A stretch of DNA of 64,000 nt, from contig NZ_CP139438.1 of NCBI RefSeq assembly GCF_034258515.1, positions 248,001 through 312,000 on the forward strand, given 5' to 3'. The notes under the pieces were generated by a model, which was not told the DNA's origin, searched no databases, and saw nothing but the letters and a program-made list of their open reading frames with translations. The stretch's first letter is position 1. Each line of letters opens with the position of its first letter. The position numbers were made by a program, and so were the translations under genes. Positions 9,379-21,316 of this stretch are shown here, in pieces. The stretch comes from Pseudarthrobacter oxydans (GTDB lineage Bacteria > Actinomycetota > Actinomycetes > Actinomycetales > Micrococcaceae).

Positions 9379-11355
9379 ATGGCTTTGAGCAGCGACATCC
9401 GCCCGGATGCCCAACCCCCTCTCGAGATGGAAGAGCCCAAACCCGTTCCCGCACCGGAGCACGCTCCTTCCGCCCACGACTCACACGACGCGGAGGACAC
9501 CGAACAAATCATGCAGGAACTCCGCCAGACCAGGGCCGAACAGGCTGTGGCAGAACGGCGGAACCGTAAGCTCACCCTCGACAAGGCCACCTTCGGCATC
9601 ACCGGTGTCCTCGCCCTGGCCTTTGTGGCCTGGGGCTTCCTGGGCCGGGACAGCCTGGCCGCCACCTCAACACTCGCCCTGGGCTGGGTCATGGAGTACA
9701 CCGGCTGGCTCTTTATGGTCCTGGCCTCGTTGTTCGTTGTGTTCGTCCTCTGGCTGGCCCTGGGCAAGTGGGGCAATATTCCCCTCGGCAAGGACGGCGA
9801 AAAGCCCGAGTTCCGCACCGTTTCATGGATCGCCATGATGTTCGCTGCCGGTATGGGCATCGGCCTGATGTTCTACGGCGTTGCCGAACCGCTCTACCAC
9901 TACATTGCGCCGCCGCCCGGCACCGTGGACGGACGGACCCCCGCAGCCATCCAGACGGCCATGGCCACCTCCATCTTCCACTGGACGCTGCACCCGTGGG
10001 CGATGTATGCCGTCGTTGGCATCGCCATGGCCTACGGCACATACCGCCTGGGCCGCCGGCAGCTGATCTCGGCAGCGTTCACGTCGCTGTTCGGCATCAG
10101 GACGGTAGAAGGCCCGGTGGGCAAGTTCATCAACATCCTGGCGATCTTTGCCACGCTGTTTGGCACGGCCGCGTCCCTGGGCCTCGGCGCACTCCAGATC
10201 GGCAGCGGACTGACATCCAACGGGTGGATCGGCGAGATCGGCACACCTGTACTGGTGGCCATCGTTGCCATCCTGACCGCCTGCTTCGTCGCCTCGGCAG
10301 TGTCCGGCATCAGCCGCGGCATCCAGTGGCTGTCCAACATCAACATGGTCCTCGCCGTGATCCTGGCGCTGATCGTCTTCGTGGCCGGACCCACCCTGTT
10401 CATCCTCAACCTCATTCCGGCTGCAGTAGGCGACTACGCCAGGGACCTGGCCGAAATGTCCTCGCGGACCGAAGCAGTGGGGGACGAGGCGCTTCGCACC
10501 TGGATGTCCGGCTGGACCATCTTCTACTGGGCCTGGTGGGTTTCCTGGACGCCGTTCGTGGGCATGTTCATCGCCAGGATCAGCCGCGGACGCACCATCC
10601 GGCAGTTCGTCACCGGCGTCCTGCTGGTTCCCAGCATCGTGAGCGTCATCTGGTTCGGGATCTTTGGCGGCACGGCCTTCAAGGTCCAGGAAGACGCGGA
10701 CAAGGCCGGCACCCCGGGCCTGGTGTCCATGGCCAGCGGTTCACCGTCCATCGACTTCGACGGAGCCCTGTTCGACCTGGTCCGGAACATGTCCATGCCT
10801 GCCTGGCTGACCACAGCCGTTATTGTCCTCGCCATGGTCCTGGTGGCCATCTTCTTCATCACCGGTGCCGACTCGGCGTCGATCATCATGGCGTCCCTGA
10901 GCTCCAACGGATCCTCCGACCCGAAGCGCGGGCTCGTCATCTTCTGGGGCCTGCTCACCGGCGCAGTCGCCGCCGTGATGATGCTGGCCGGTGGTGATGA
11001 GCCCTCCGAGGCGCTGTCCGGCCTGCAACGCATCACCATCGTGGCCGCCCTGCCGTTCGTGCTGGTCATGCTGCTGCTCTGTGTGGCCCTGGTCAAGGAC
11101 CTGCGGCGGGACCCGCTGTCCCTGCGGCGGCGGCTGGCTGACTCCGTAGTTGAGCGCGCCATCCGTACGGGCGTTGACCAGCATGGCGGCGTCCAGTTCG
11201 ACCTCGTCACCAAGCATGAATGCGGCGAACGCTGCCCGGACGGCACGTGCCGGGGAGACAGTCCAGGCAGTGATGCAGCCAGCAGCGATTCCCCGAAAGC
11301 GGGCTCCACCAACGGTGAACCCGCTGACGCCATCAAACCGGCACCCACACTTTAG
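9379..11355 (+). CDS. BCCT-family (betaine/carnitine/choline) transporter
   Basis: This 658-residue protein has the BCCT core: AAGMGIGLMFYGVAEPLYHY, then GWTIFYWAWWVSWTPFVGMFIARISRGRTIR, the tryptophan-rich helix 8 signature that forms the trimethylammonium-binding cage. About 65 hydrophilic residues precede the first membrane helix, and about 90 follow the last. The C-terminal tail contains a small cysteine cluster (HECGERCPDGTC). It lies 262 bases after gbcB; that gap has a TTGACA at 9188-9193 but no convincing -10. AAAGGA precedes the ATG. In this operon its likely job is uptake of glycine betaine as a nutrient, though osmotic uptake is also possible. Confidence 0.9.
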   Translation: MALSSDIRPDAQPPLEMEEPKPVPAPEHAPSAHDSHDAEDTEQIMQELRQTRAEQAVAERRNRKLTLDKATFGITGVLALAFVAWGFLGRDSLAATSTLALGWVMEYTGWLFMVLASLFVVFVLWLALGKWGNIPLGKDGEKPEFRTVSWIAMMFAAGMGIGLMFYGVAEPLYHYIAPPPGTVDGRTPAAIQTAMATSIFHWTLHPWAMYAVVGIAMAYGTYRLGRRQLISAAFTSLFGIRTVEGPVGKFINILAIFATLFGTAASLGLGALQIGSGLTSNGWIGEIGTPVLVAIVAILTACFVASAVSGISRGIQWLSNINMVLAVILALIVFVAGPTLFILNLIPAAVGDYARDLAEMSSRTEAVGDEALRTWMSGWTIFYWAWWVSWTPFVGMFIARISRGRTIRQFVTGVLLVPSIVSVIWFGIFGGTAFKVQEDADKAGTPGLVSMASGSPSIDFDGALFDLVRNMSMPAWLTTAVIVLAMVLVAIFFITGADSASIIMASLSSNGSSDPKRGLVIFWGLLTGAVAAVMMLAGGDEPSEALSGLQRITIVAALPFVLVMLLLCVALVKDLRRDPLSLRRRLADSVVERAIRTGVDQHGGVQFDLVTKHECGERCPDGTCRGDSPGSDAASSDSPKAGSTNGEPADAIKPAPTL

Positions 11356-11364
11356 GAGCACACC

Positions 11365-14888
<3,524 letters not shown>

Positions 14889-14892
14889 CCGT

Positions 14893-14972
14893 TCGCGGGA
14901 GGGTACGACATTTGCCCCTGGGCTCCCGTCCTCAGGTCGAGGCCCGCGGTTAAATGTCGTACCCTCCCGCGA
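14893..14972. repeat. long perfect inverted repeat, 21-base arms
   Basis: Arms 14893-14913 and 14952-14972 are perfect reverse complements around a 38-base loop. The arm core is GGGAGGGTACGACATTT. It starts 5 bases after the dmg stop and ends 10 bases before the DUF222-HNH start. It could act as a terminator for the betaine operon, but there is no T-run and the loop is long, so a repeat element is also possible. Confidence 0.85.
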
Positions 14973-14982
14973 TGATTTTGGT

Positions 14983-16482
14983 ATGGGGAAAGCGGCGGTG
15001 GCGAAGGCGTTTGCGGACATGAATGCCGCTCTTGCCGTGCTCATTGCCGAGGCGGACGGGTGCGGTTCGGAGCCGTTTTCCGCTGCTGATCCGCTGGCCG
15101 GGCTGGCCGACGGGTGCCTGGACATCCTTGCCGGGGCCGCCGGGGTCCAGGCCAGGGTGGCGGGGCTGGTGGCCAGCGCTGCAGGGACTTACGCGGCCAC
15201 CGCACGGGCGGCCGCCCCGCCGGACCCGCCCGTGCAGGCGCTCGAAAGGGCTATCGCCGCCGAGATCAGCTGTGTCATGGCCATCGGCGACCGGGCAGCC
15301 GGAGCCCTGCTGGCCCGCTCCCACGCCCTGACCACCTCCCTGCCCCGGACCCTCGCAGCCCTGCACAACGGAACCATCTCCTGGCAGCACGCCACCGTCA
15401 TGGTGGACGAGGCCGCCACCCTTGACCCCGCCGGCGCCGCCGCCCTGGAAGCCCACTTCCTGGACCCGGACACACCAAAACCAGCCACGGCCGCCCCGAT
15501 CGGGGAGATCCCCGCGTACAGGTTCCGGGCCAAGGCGCGCACCTGGCGCGAACGCCACCACGCTGACTCCATCGAACAACGCCACGCCCAAGGGGTTTCG
15601 GACCGGCGGGTCGAATACCGGCCCGACCAGGACGGGATGGCCTGGCTCTCCGCCTACCTGCCCGCCCACCAGGCCACGGCCCTCTGGAACAAGCTCACCG
15701 CCCTCTCCCGGACCATGCAGGGACCAAACGAGCACCGCACCCTCACCCAACTCCGGGCCGATAGTTTCGCCGAAGGGCTCCTCAACAGCGGCAACACCAG
15801 CGGCGTTACCGGTGCAGCCGGTGCTGGCGACGGCGGCGAGGGAACCGGTCCAAACCAAGCGCCAGTCCGGGCCGAGGTGCTGGTCACCGTGCCGGTGTTC
15901 GCCCTGCTCGGCCTGACTGATGAGCCAGCGTTGCTGGACGGGTACGGACCCATCCCGCCCTCCATGGCCCGGGACCTCGTCGCGACCGGGGCGGATTCGT
16001 TCCACCGCGTCCTGGTGGACCCGCGGGACGGGGCGCCGCTGGAAATCGGCCGCACCAGCTACCGGGTGACCAAGGCCATGCGGAACTGGCTCAGGCTGAG
16101 GGACGGAAAATGCCCCTTCCCCGGCTGCAGCAACCACTCCCTCGACAACGAAGCCGACCACCTCCTCGCCTGGCACAACGGCGGCACCACAGGAGTCTCG
16201 AACCTGGGACAGCCCTGCCCGAAACACCACAAGCTCCGGCACACCAGCGGCTGGAAACCCACCCCCGCCGCCAAAACCGCACCACCCGGCTGGACCTCAC
16301 CCACCGGCCGCCACTACGCAAGCGAACACCAGGACTGGGAACCACCCCACTGGCCCCATCAAGTAAGGTCCGTCTCAGGCGGGGCAGGGTCCGTGGCCGG
16401 CGGGCCGCCGGACTTTGCTTACGTCGGCCTCTCCCCGGGAGAAGAAGCCCTGGAACGGCTCCTGCACGCCCCGCCCGCCTGA
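14983..16482 (+). CDS. DUF222 domain protein with C-terminal HNH endonuclease motif
   Basis: Starting at the ATG at 14983 this is 499 residues. Residues about 15-350 are DUF222-like (IGDRAAGALLARSHALTTSLPRTLAALHNGTISWQHA). The C-terminus has an HNH motif (LRLRDGKCPFPGCSNHS, EADHLLAWHNGG, CPKHHKLRH) with two CxxC-like zinc pairs. Such proteins occur in many diverged copies in Arthrobacter-type genomes and are thought of as endonucleases of unknown role. It interrupts two metabolic operons and lies between a long inverted repeat upstream and a hairpin downstream. No ribosome site is obvious, so a very short leader is possible. Confidence 0.88.
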   Translation: MGKAAVAKAFADMNAALAVLIAEADGCGSEPFSAADPLAGLADGCLDILAGAAGVQARVAGLVASAAGTYAATARAAAPPDPPVQALERAIAAEISCVMAIGDRAAGALLARSHALTTSLPRTLAALHNGTISWQHATVMVDEAATLDPAGAAALEAHFLDPDTPKPATAAPIGEIPAYRFRAKARTWRERHHADSIEQRHAQGVSDRRVEYRPDQDGMAWLSAYLPAHQATALWNKLTALSRTMQGPNEHRTLTQLRADSFAEGLLNSGNTSGVTGAAGAGDGGEGTGPNQAPVRAEVLVTVPVFALLGLTDEPALLDGYGPIPPSMARDLVATGADSFHRVLVDPRDGAPLEIGRTSYRVTKAMRNWLRLRDGKCPFPGCSNHSLDNEADHLLAWHNGGTTGVSNLGQPCPKHHKLRHTSGWKPTPAAKTAPPGWTSPTGRHYASEHQDWEPPHWPHQVRSVSGGAGSVAGGPPDFAYVGLSPGEEALERLLHAPPA

Positions 16483-16540
16483 AGGGATACGGGTGGTGGC
16501 TGAATCTTCAAAGCCGGACCAACCCGCCCGGACAGAAAAG

Positions 16541-16578
16541 CGACGGCGACATCCGGCACGTGCCGAATATCGCCGTCG
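16541..16578. terminator. hairpin between convergent genes, likely bidirectional terminator
   Basis: CGACGGCGA at 16541-16549 pairs with TCGCCGTCG at 16570-16578. The loop between them is itself nearly palindromic (CGGCACGTGCCG, 16554-16565), so almost the whole 38 bases can fold. It lies between the stop of the HNH gene (16482) and the stop of the minus-strand oxidoreductase (16620), the expected place for a two-way terminator. Confidence 0.7.
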
Positions 16579-16619
16579 TCGTGTTGCCTGACTGCGATCC
16601 CTCGCAGGGCAGTGGAGAA

Positions 16620-18974
16620 CTACACCGCTGCGGCAGGCTCCAGCTCCTCTGACGAAACCTGCCCGGCCTCTTCAGCCAGATGCGGGACGAAGCGGACGAA
16701 CATGGCCTTGAACCCGGGGGTGTTGGAGACGCGGGCAACGTTTTCCTTGTGGACCAGGGCGTTGGCTTCGGGGAAGTACGCGGCGGCGCAGCCCTTGGCG
16801 GTGGGGTAGGCCACCAGGCGGAACTTGTCCGCCTTGCGGTCGTGGCCGCGGAAGGTGCTGACCACGTCCACCAGGTCCCGGTCCTTGAAGCCCAGTTCCA
16901 CCAGGTCCTCGGGATGCACCAGGATGACGCGGCGGCCGCCCGAGATGCCGCGGTAGCGGTCGTCCAGGCCGTAGTAGGTGGTGTTGTACTGGTCGTGGCT
17001 GCGGATGGTCTGGAGCACAAGGTGCCCGTCCGGCGGGGTGAGGTATTCGAGCGGGCTGACGGTGAACCGGCCGCGGCCAATGTCGGTCTTGAAGGATCGG
17101 GTGTCGCGCGGCGGGTTGGGCAGCACGAACCCGTTCTTGGTCCGGATGCGGGTGTTGAAGTCCTCGAAGCCGGGCAGGACGCGGGCAATGTGGTCGCGGA
17201 TCACGTCGTAGTCCTCGGCCATGGCCTTCCAGTCCACCGAATGGTCCGGGCCGAAGGTTGCTTCGGCCATGCGGGCCACGATGACCGGCTCGGAGAGCAG
17301 GTGCTCTGAGACGGGCTGGAGCCTGCCCTGGGTGGAGTGGACCACGGACATGGAGTCCTCCACGGACAGGAACTGGGCGCCGTTCGGGTGCTTGTCGTCC
17401 TTGTCCGTGCGGCCCAGCGTGGGCAGGATCAGCGAGGTGCGGCCGTGGACGATGTGGGAGCGGTTGGGCTTGGTGGAGATGTGCACGGTGAGGCCAATCC
17501 GCTGCATCCCGGCTTCCAGCGTTTCGGTGTCCGAGCAGGCCAGCGAAAAGTTGCCGCCCATGGACACAAACACGTCCACCTCGTCGCGTTCAAAGGCTTC
17601 CATGGCTTCGACGGCGTCATAGCCATGGTGCCGCGGAGACGTGATCCCGAACTCCGTATCCAGCGCTTGCAGGAGCCATTCCTTGGGTTTCTCCCAGATG
17701 CCCATGGTCCTGTCGCCCTGGACGTTGGAGTGCCCGCGGACGGGGCAGGCGCCGGCGCCGGGCTTGCCGAAGTTGCCCTGGAGGAGCAGGACGTTGACCA
17801 TTTCCTTGATGGTGTCCACCGAGTGCGGCTGCTGCGTCACGCCCAGGGCCCAGCAAAAGATGGTGGCCTTGGACTTGATGAGCATTCCGGCCACGGTTTC
17901 GATCTGTTGGCGGGGCAGGCCGGTGGCCTTCTCGGTCTCCGCCCAGTCCAGCTCCCGGCGGGCCTGGCGGTAGGCGTCGAACCCGTCCGTCTGCGCCTCC
18001 ACAAAGTAATGGTCGACGACGGTCCCCGGGTTGCGTTCTTCCTCTGCCAGGAGGAGGTGGCCGAGGGCCTGGAACAGGGCGAGGTCGCCGCCCACCTTGA
18101 TCTGCAGGTACTCATCGGCCAGGGGCGTGCCGCCGCCCACCACGCCGGAGACGGTCTGCGGATCCTTGAAGTTGAACAGGCCGGCCTCGGGCAGCGGATT
18201 GACCGCCACTACCTTGCCGCCCTTGTCCTTGCATTCCTTCAGCGCGGACAGCATGCGGGGATGGTTGGTTCCGGGATTCTGCCCAACGACGAAGATCAGC
18301 TCGGAATCATGGATGTCGTCCAACGAAACGGTGCCCTTGCCGATCCCGATGGTCGGGTTCAGTGCGGACCCGGAGGACTCGTGGCACATGTTGGAGCAGT
18401 CCGGCAGGTTGTTCGTGCCGATGGCCCGGGCGTAGAGCTGGTACATGAACGCGGTCTCGTTCGCGGTGCGCCCGGAGGTGTAGAAGACGCAGCGGTCCGG
18501 AGTTGAAGCCCGGACGTGTTCTCCGATCAGCTCGAATGCTTCGGCCCAGGAGATCGGCGAGTAGTGGGTCTCGCCGGCGCGGATCACCATCGGCTCACTC
18601 AGCCGGCCCTGGTTGCCCAGCCAGTATTCGGTCTTGGTGGAGAGCTCGGCGATGGAGTGCTTTGCCCAGAACTCGGCACCAACTGTGCGGAGGGTGTTTT
18701 CCTCGGCCACGGCCTTGGCACCGTTCTCGCAGAACTCGGCCGCCTTGCGCTTCTTGTCCGATTCGGGCCACGCACAACCGGGGCAGTCGAAACCGCCGCG
18801 CTGGTTCAGCCGCAGCAGGGAGTGTGCCGTACGCGCGACCCCGGCCTGGGCCACGGCGCGCTCCAGCGCCACCATCACGGCCTTGACTCCCGCCGCCTCA
18901 ACCTTGGGTTTGCGGACCTCCAGGTCGTCCTCATTGATGTCCGCGACGGGGGCGGGCTGTTTCCCGAACTTCAT
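16620..18974 (-). CDS. FdhF/YdeP-family molybdopterin oxidoreductase (formate dehydrogenase-like)
   Basis: The start is the ATG at 18974 (MKFGKQPAPVADINED), with GGAAG upstream, giving 784 residues. The N-terminus has GGFDCPGCAWPE, the FdhF/YdeP family signature. The middle has SGRTANETAFMYQLYARAIGTNNLPDCSNMCHESSG and other molybdopterin-binding segments, and the C-terminal molydopterin-binding domain has TIRSHDQYNTTYYGLDDRYRG. It is the last gene of a minus-strand cluster after mscR and a metallo-beta-lactamase-fold gene. Oxidation of formate to CO2 fits that position, although YdeP-type members often have unproven substrates. No fdhD is in the window. Confidence 0.85.
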   Translation of the reverse strand: MKFGKQPAPVADINEDDLEVRKPKVEAAGVKAVMVALERAVAQAGVARTAHSLLRLNQRGGFDCPGCAWPESDKKRKAAEFCENGAKAVAEENTLRTVGAEFWAKHSIAELSTKTEYWLGNQGRLSEPMVIRAGETHYSPISWAEAFELIGEHVRASTPDRCVFYTSGRTANETAFMYQLYARAIGTNNLPDCSNMCHESSGSALNPTIGIGKGTVSLDDIHDSELIFVVGQNPGTNHPRMLSALKECKDKGGKVVAVNPLPEAGLFNFKDPQTVSGVVGGGTPLADEYLQIKVGGDLALFQALGHLLLAEEERNPGTVVDHYFVEAQTDGFDAYRQARRELDWAETEKATGLPRQQIETVAGMLIKSKATIFCWALGVTQQPHSVDTIKEMVNVLLLQGNFGKPGAGACPVRGHSNVQGDRTMGIWEKPKEWLLQALDTEFGITSPRHHGYDAVEAMEAFERDEVDVFVSMGGNFSLACSDTETLEAGMQRIGLTVHISTKPNRSHIVHGRTSLILPTLGRTDKDDKHPNGAQFLSVEDSMSVVHSTQGRLQPVSEHLLSEPVIVARMAEATFGPDHSVDWKAMAEDYDVIRDHIARVLPGFEDFNTRIRTKNGFVLPNPPRDTRSFKTDIGRGRFTVSPLEYLTPPDGHLVLQTIRSHDQYNTTYYGLDDRYRGISGGRRVILVHPEDLVELGFKDRDLVDVVSTFRGHDRKADKFRLVAYPTAKGCAAAYFPEANALVHKENVARVSNTPGFKAMFVRFVPHLAEEAGQVSSEELEPAAAV

Positions 18975-19058
18975 TGTCCCAACTTCCTTGCCGGCATTCG
19001 TCCTGCTCTTGCTGCCGTGCTCGTGCTTGCTGACTGCAGGTGCTCGTGGCGCCATGAA

Positions 19059-19084
19059 GGCGCGCCAGGCTTTCCCGGCGCGCC
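19059..19084 (-). terminator. GC-rich hairpin between the hydrolase and oxidoreductase genes
   Basis: GGCGCGCC (19059-19066) and GGCGCGCC (19077-19084) form an 8-base stem with a 10-base loop. It lies in the 137-base gap between the hydrolase stop (19112) and the oxidoreductase start (18974). There is no T-run, so it may only reduce read-through or protect the upstream mRNA. Confidence 0.4.
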
Positions 19085-19111
19085 TGTTGGCACCTTAGTT
19101 GATTTCGACGG

Positions 19112-19732
19112 CTACTGCGCGATCCCCGCCAGGGTTTCCTGCTCCGCCGCGATGGTGGTGTTGTCGCCGTGTCCGGTGCGGACCACCGTCTCCGGCGGGA
19201 GGGTGAGCAGCCGTTCGCGGATGGAGGCCAGGATGGTGGGGTAGTCGCTGTAGGACCGCCCGGTGGCGCCGGGGCCGCCCTTGAACAGCGTGTCGCCGGT
19301 GAAGACGGTCCCTTCGCTCTCCAGGTAGAAGCAGGTGGAGCCGGGGGAGTGCCCGGGGGTGTGGATCGCCCGGAGGGTTGCCCCGCCCACCTGGAAGAGG
19401 TCGCCGTCGTTCAGTTCCCGGTCCGGCTTCGTGTCCGGGTACACCTGTTCCCAAAGGACCAGGTCCTCGGGGTTGAGGTAGATCGGGGCGTCGACGGCGT
19501 CAGCGACCTCGCGGGCGGCGCCGATGTGGTCGTTGTGGGCATGGGTCTGCAGGATGGCAAGGACCTTCCGGCCCCGGACCTGGTTGATGATCGCGGACGC
19601 GTCATGCGGGGAATCGATGATCACGCATTCTTCGTCGTTGCCCACGATCCAGACGTTGTTGTCGACGTCCCAGGTGCCGCCGTCGAGGGAAAACGTGCCC
19701 GAGGTGACCAGGTTCTCGATCCGGACGCCCAT
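19112..19732 (-). CDS. metallo-beta-lactamase-fold hydrolase, candidate S-formylmycothiol hydrolase
   Basis: This 206-residue protein has the metal motif THAHNDHIG, HTPGHSPGS and FTGDTLFKGG, typical of glyoxalase II-like hydrolases. Its ATG overlaps the mscR stop by one base (TGATG), so the two are translationally coupled. MscR makes S-formylmycothiol (or its breakdown products) from the mycothiol-formaldehyde adduct. A thioester hydrolase next to it would release formate and mycothiol. The fold is clear; the substrate is inferred from the coupling. Confidence 0.85.
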   Translation of the reverse strand: MGVRIENLVTSGTFSLDGGTWDVDNNVWIVGNDEECVIIDSPHDASAIINQVRGRKVLAILQTHAHNDHIGAAREVADAVDAPIYLNPEDLVLWEQVYPDTKPDRELNDGDLFQVGGATLRAIHTPGHSPGSTCFYLESEGTVFTGDTLFKGGPGATGRSYSDYPTILASIRERLLTLPPETVVRTGHGDNTTIAAEQETLAGIAQ

Positions 19733-20832
19733 CAGGAACCCGCCACCGGCAGTTCGACGACGGAGCGGAGGACCTTGCCTTCGTGCATTTTCTCGAACGC
19801 TTCCTCCACCTGGTCGATGCTGATGCGCTCGGAAACGAAGGCGTCCAGGTCCAGGTTGCCCTGCTTGTAGTGGGAGACGAGCATCGGGAAGTCGCGGGAG
19901 GGAAGGCAGTCGCCGTACCAGGAGGACTTCAGCGATCCGCCCCGGCCAAAGACGTCCAGCAGCGGCAGTTCCAGCTTCATGTCCGGCGTCGGGACGCCCA
20001 CCAGCACCACGCGGCCGGCGAGGTCGCGGGCGTAGAACGCCTGCTTGTAGGTTTCGGGACGGCCGACGGCGTCAATCACCACGTCGGCTCCGTTGCCTCC
20101 CGTGAGGGCGCGGATGGCCTCGATGGGGTCCTCCTTGCTGGAGTCGATGCCGTGCGTGGCGCCCAGCGACTTGGCCATGTCCACCTTGTTCGCGTCAATG
20201 TCCACGGCGATGATCGTGGTAGCGCCCGCCAGCTTGGCGCCGGCGATCGCGGCGATGCCCACGCCGCCGCAGCCGATCACCGCTACGGACTCGCCCCGCT
20301 TTACCTCGCCGGTGTTGATGGCGGCGCCGATGCCTGCCATCACTCCGCACCCCAGCAGCCCCACGGCGGCAGCATCAACCTCGGGGTCCACCTTGGTGCA
20401 CTGTCCCGCGGCAACGAGGGTCTTCTCGGCGAAGGCGCCGATGCCCAGGGCAGGGGAGAGCTCGGTGCCGTCCTCGAGCGTCATTTTCTGGGTGGCGTTG
20501 GCCGTGTTGAAGCAGTACTGCGGCTGGCCCTTGGCACAGGCACGGCATTCGCCGCAAACGGCGCGCCAGTTCAGGATCACCCGGTCACCGGGGGCGATGG
20601 ATGTGACACCGTCACCCACGGCGGACACAACACCCGTGGCTTCATGGCCCAGGAGGAAGGGGAAGTCATCGTTGATGGCGCCCTGCCTGTAGTGCAGGTC
20701 CGTATGGCAGACGCCGCAGGTCAGGATGTCAACGAGCGCCTCACCCGGTCCCGGATCCGGAACCAGGATGGTCTCTACTGACACCGGAGCGTTCTTTTCC
20801 TTGGCAATGACGGCCTTGACTTTGTGAACCAT
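19732..20832 (-). CDS. mscR: S-(hydroxymethyl)mycothiol dehydrogenase (formaldehyde dehydrogenase)
   Basis: This 366-residue protein is a zinc-dependent medium-chain dehydrogenase of class III type. It has the catalytic-zinc cysteine in [19 protein letters not shown], the structural-zinc cluster [15 protein letters not shown], and the NAD Rossmann motif [13 protein letters not shown]. Actinobacteria use mycothiol instead of glutathione, and this family oxidises the mycothiol-formaldehyde adduct. GAAAGGA precedes the ATG. Demethylation by GbcAB releases formaldehyde, so this gene supplies the detoxification step for the neighbouring betaine operon. Confidence 0.92.
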   Translation of the reverse strand: MVHKVKAVIAKEKNAPVSVETILVPDPGPGEALVDILTCGVCHTDLHYRQGAINDDFPFLLGHEATGVVSAVGDGVTSIAPGDRVILNWRAVCGECRACAKGQPQYCFNTANATQKMTLEDGTELSPALGIGAFAEKTLVAAGQCTKVDPEVDAAAVGLLGCGVMAGIGAAINTGEVKRGESVAVIGCGGVGIAAIAGAKLAGATTIIAVDIDANKVDMAKSLGATHGIDSSKEDPIEAIRALTGGNGADVVIDAVGRPETYKQAFYARDLAGRVVLVGVPTPDMKLELPLLDVFGRGGSLKSSWYGDCLPSRDFPMLVSHYKQGNLDLDAFVSERISIDQVEEAFEKMHEGKVLRSVVELPVAGS

Positions 20833-20884
20833 GTTTCCTGTGTTCCTTTCGTTGGCCGGACGAAAGTTCCCGGCCCGACTATCA

Positions 20885-20951
20885 ATTCTAGGAGCTGCGG
20901 CACCTCCGGACGGCTACCCAAAGGGGTGGGCGGGAGCCCCCAAAGGGGTGG
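20885..20951 (-). promoter_or_regulatory. putative mscR promoter with two direct repeats (activator site?)
   Basis: Reading the minus strand, TAGAAT (20890-20885) is a good -10, about 45 bases before the first base of translation. No -35 of the usual type is present at 17 bases. Just upstream are two exact copies of CCCAAAGGGGTGG on the plus strand (20917-20929 and 20939-20951), 22 bases apart, i.e. two helical turns. Each is nearly palindromic (CCCAAAGGGG). A poor -35 with phased repeats next to it suggests activator binding. The spacing is seen; the function is inferred. Confidence 0.45.
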
Positions 20952-21238
20952 TTGGCGCCGCTCGATCCTCCCGGCATCTCCCGAATCAATTGCGTATTAC
21001 ACAACGCGATGCGTATAGCGCTTACACGAAATATGTCAGTCGCCTTGTGGGGTGTCAACAGCACGGCCTGGCTGCCACGCGCCGCGCGCTTCACGCCAGC
21101 ATAGGCCAGCACGCACCCTTCGCTGCAACCTTATTGCATGTGAGGCAACGTGCTCCTGGAAGTCAGCCTCAAGACCCGGGCCTTAGCAACCTTCCGTACC
21201 AACCGAGGGTGCAAAGAAATTGCCCTTTCCGAAAACCA

Positions 21239-21267
21239 TTGACTGTGGCCGCCGTCACGCCTATTCT
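21239..21267 (+). promoter_or_regulatory. sigma-70-type promoter of the creatine locus
   Basis: TTGACT (21239-21244), a 17-base spacer and TATTCT (21262-21267) form a good vegetative promoter. Transcription would start near 21274, about 43 bases before the MFS start codon. The rest of the 484-base gap 20833-21316 holds the mscR regulatory repeats and A/T-richer sequence with short repeated GCGTAT/GCAAC words around 20990-21150, but no gene. Confidence 0.6.
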
Positions 21268-21316
21268 GGTGCAACAGCGTTGCGCTGAATGCAACCACAA
21301 ACACTTTGGTGGATAC

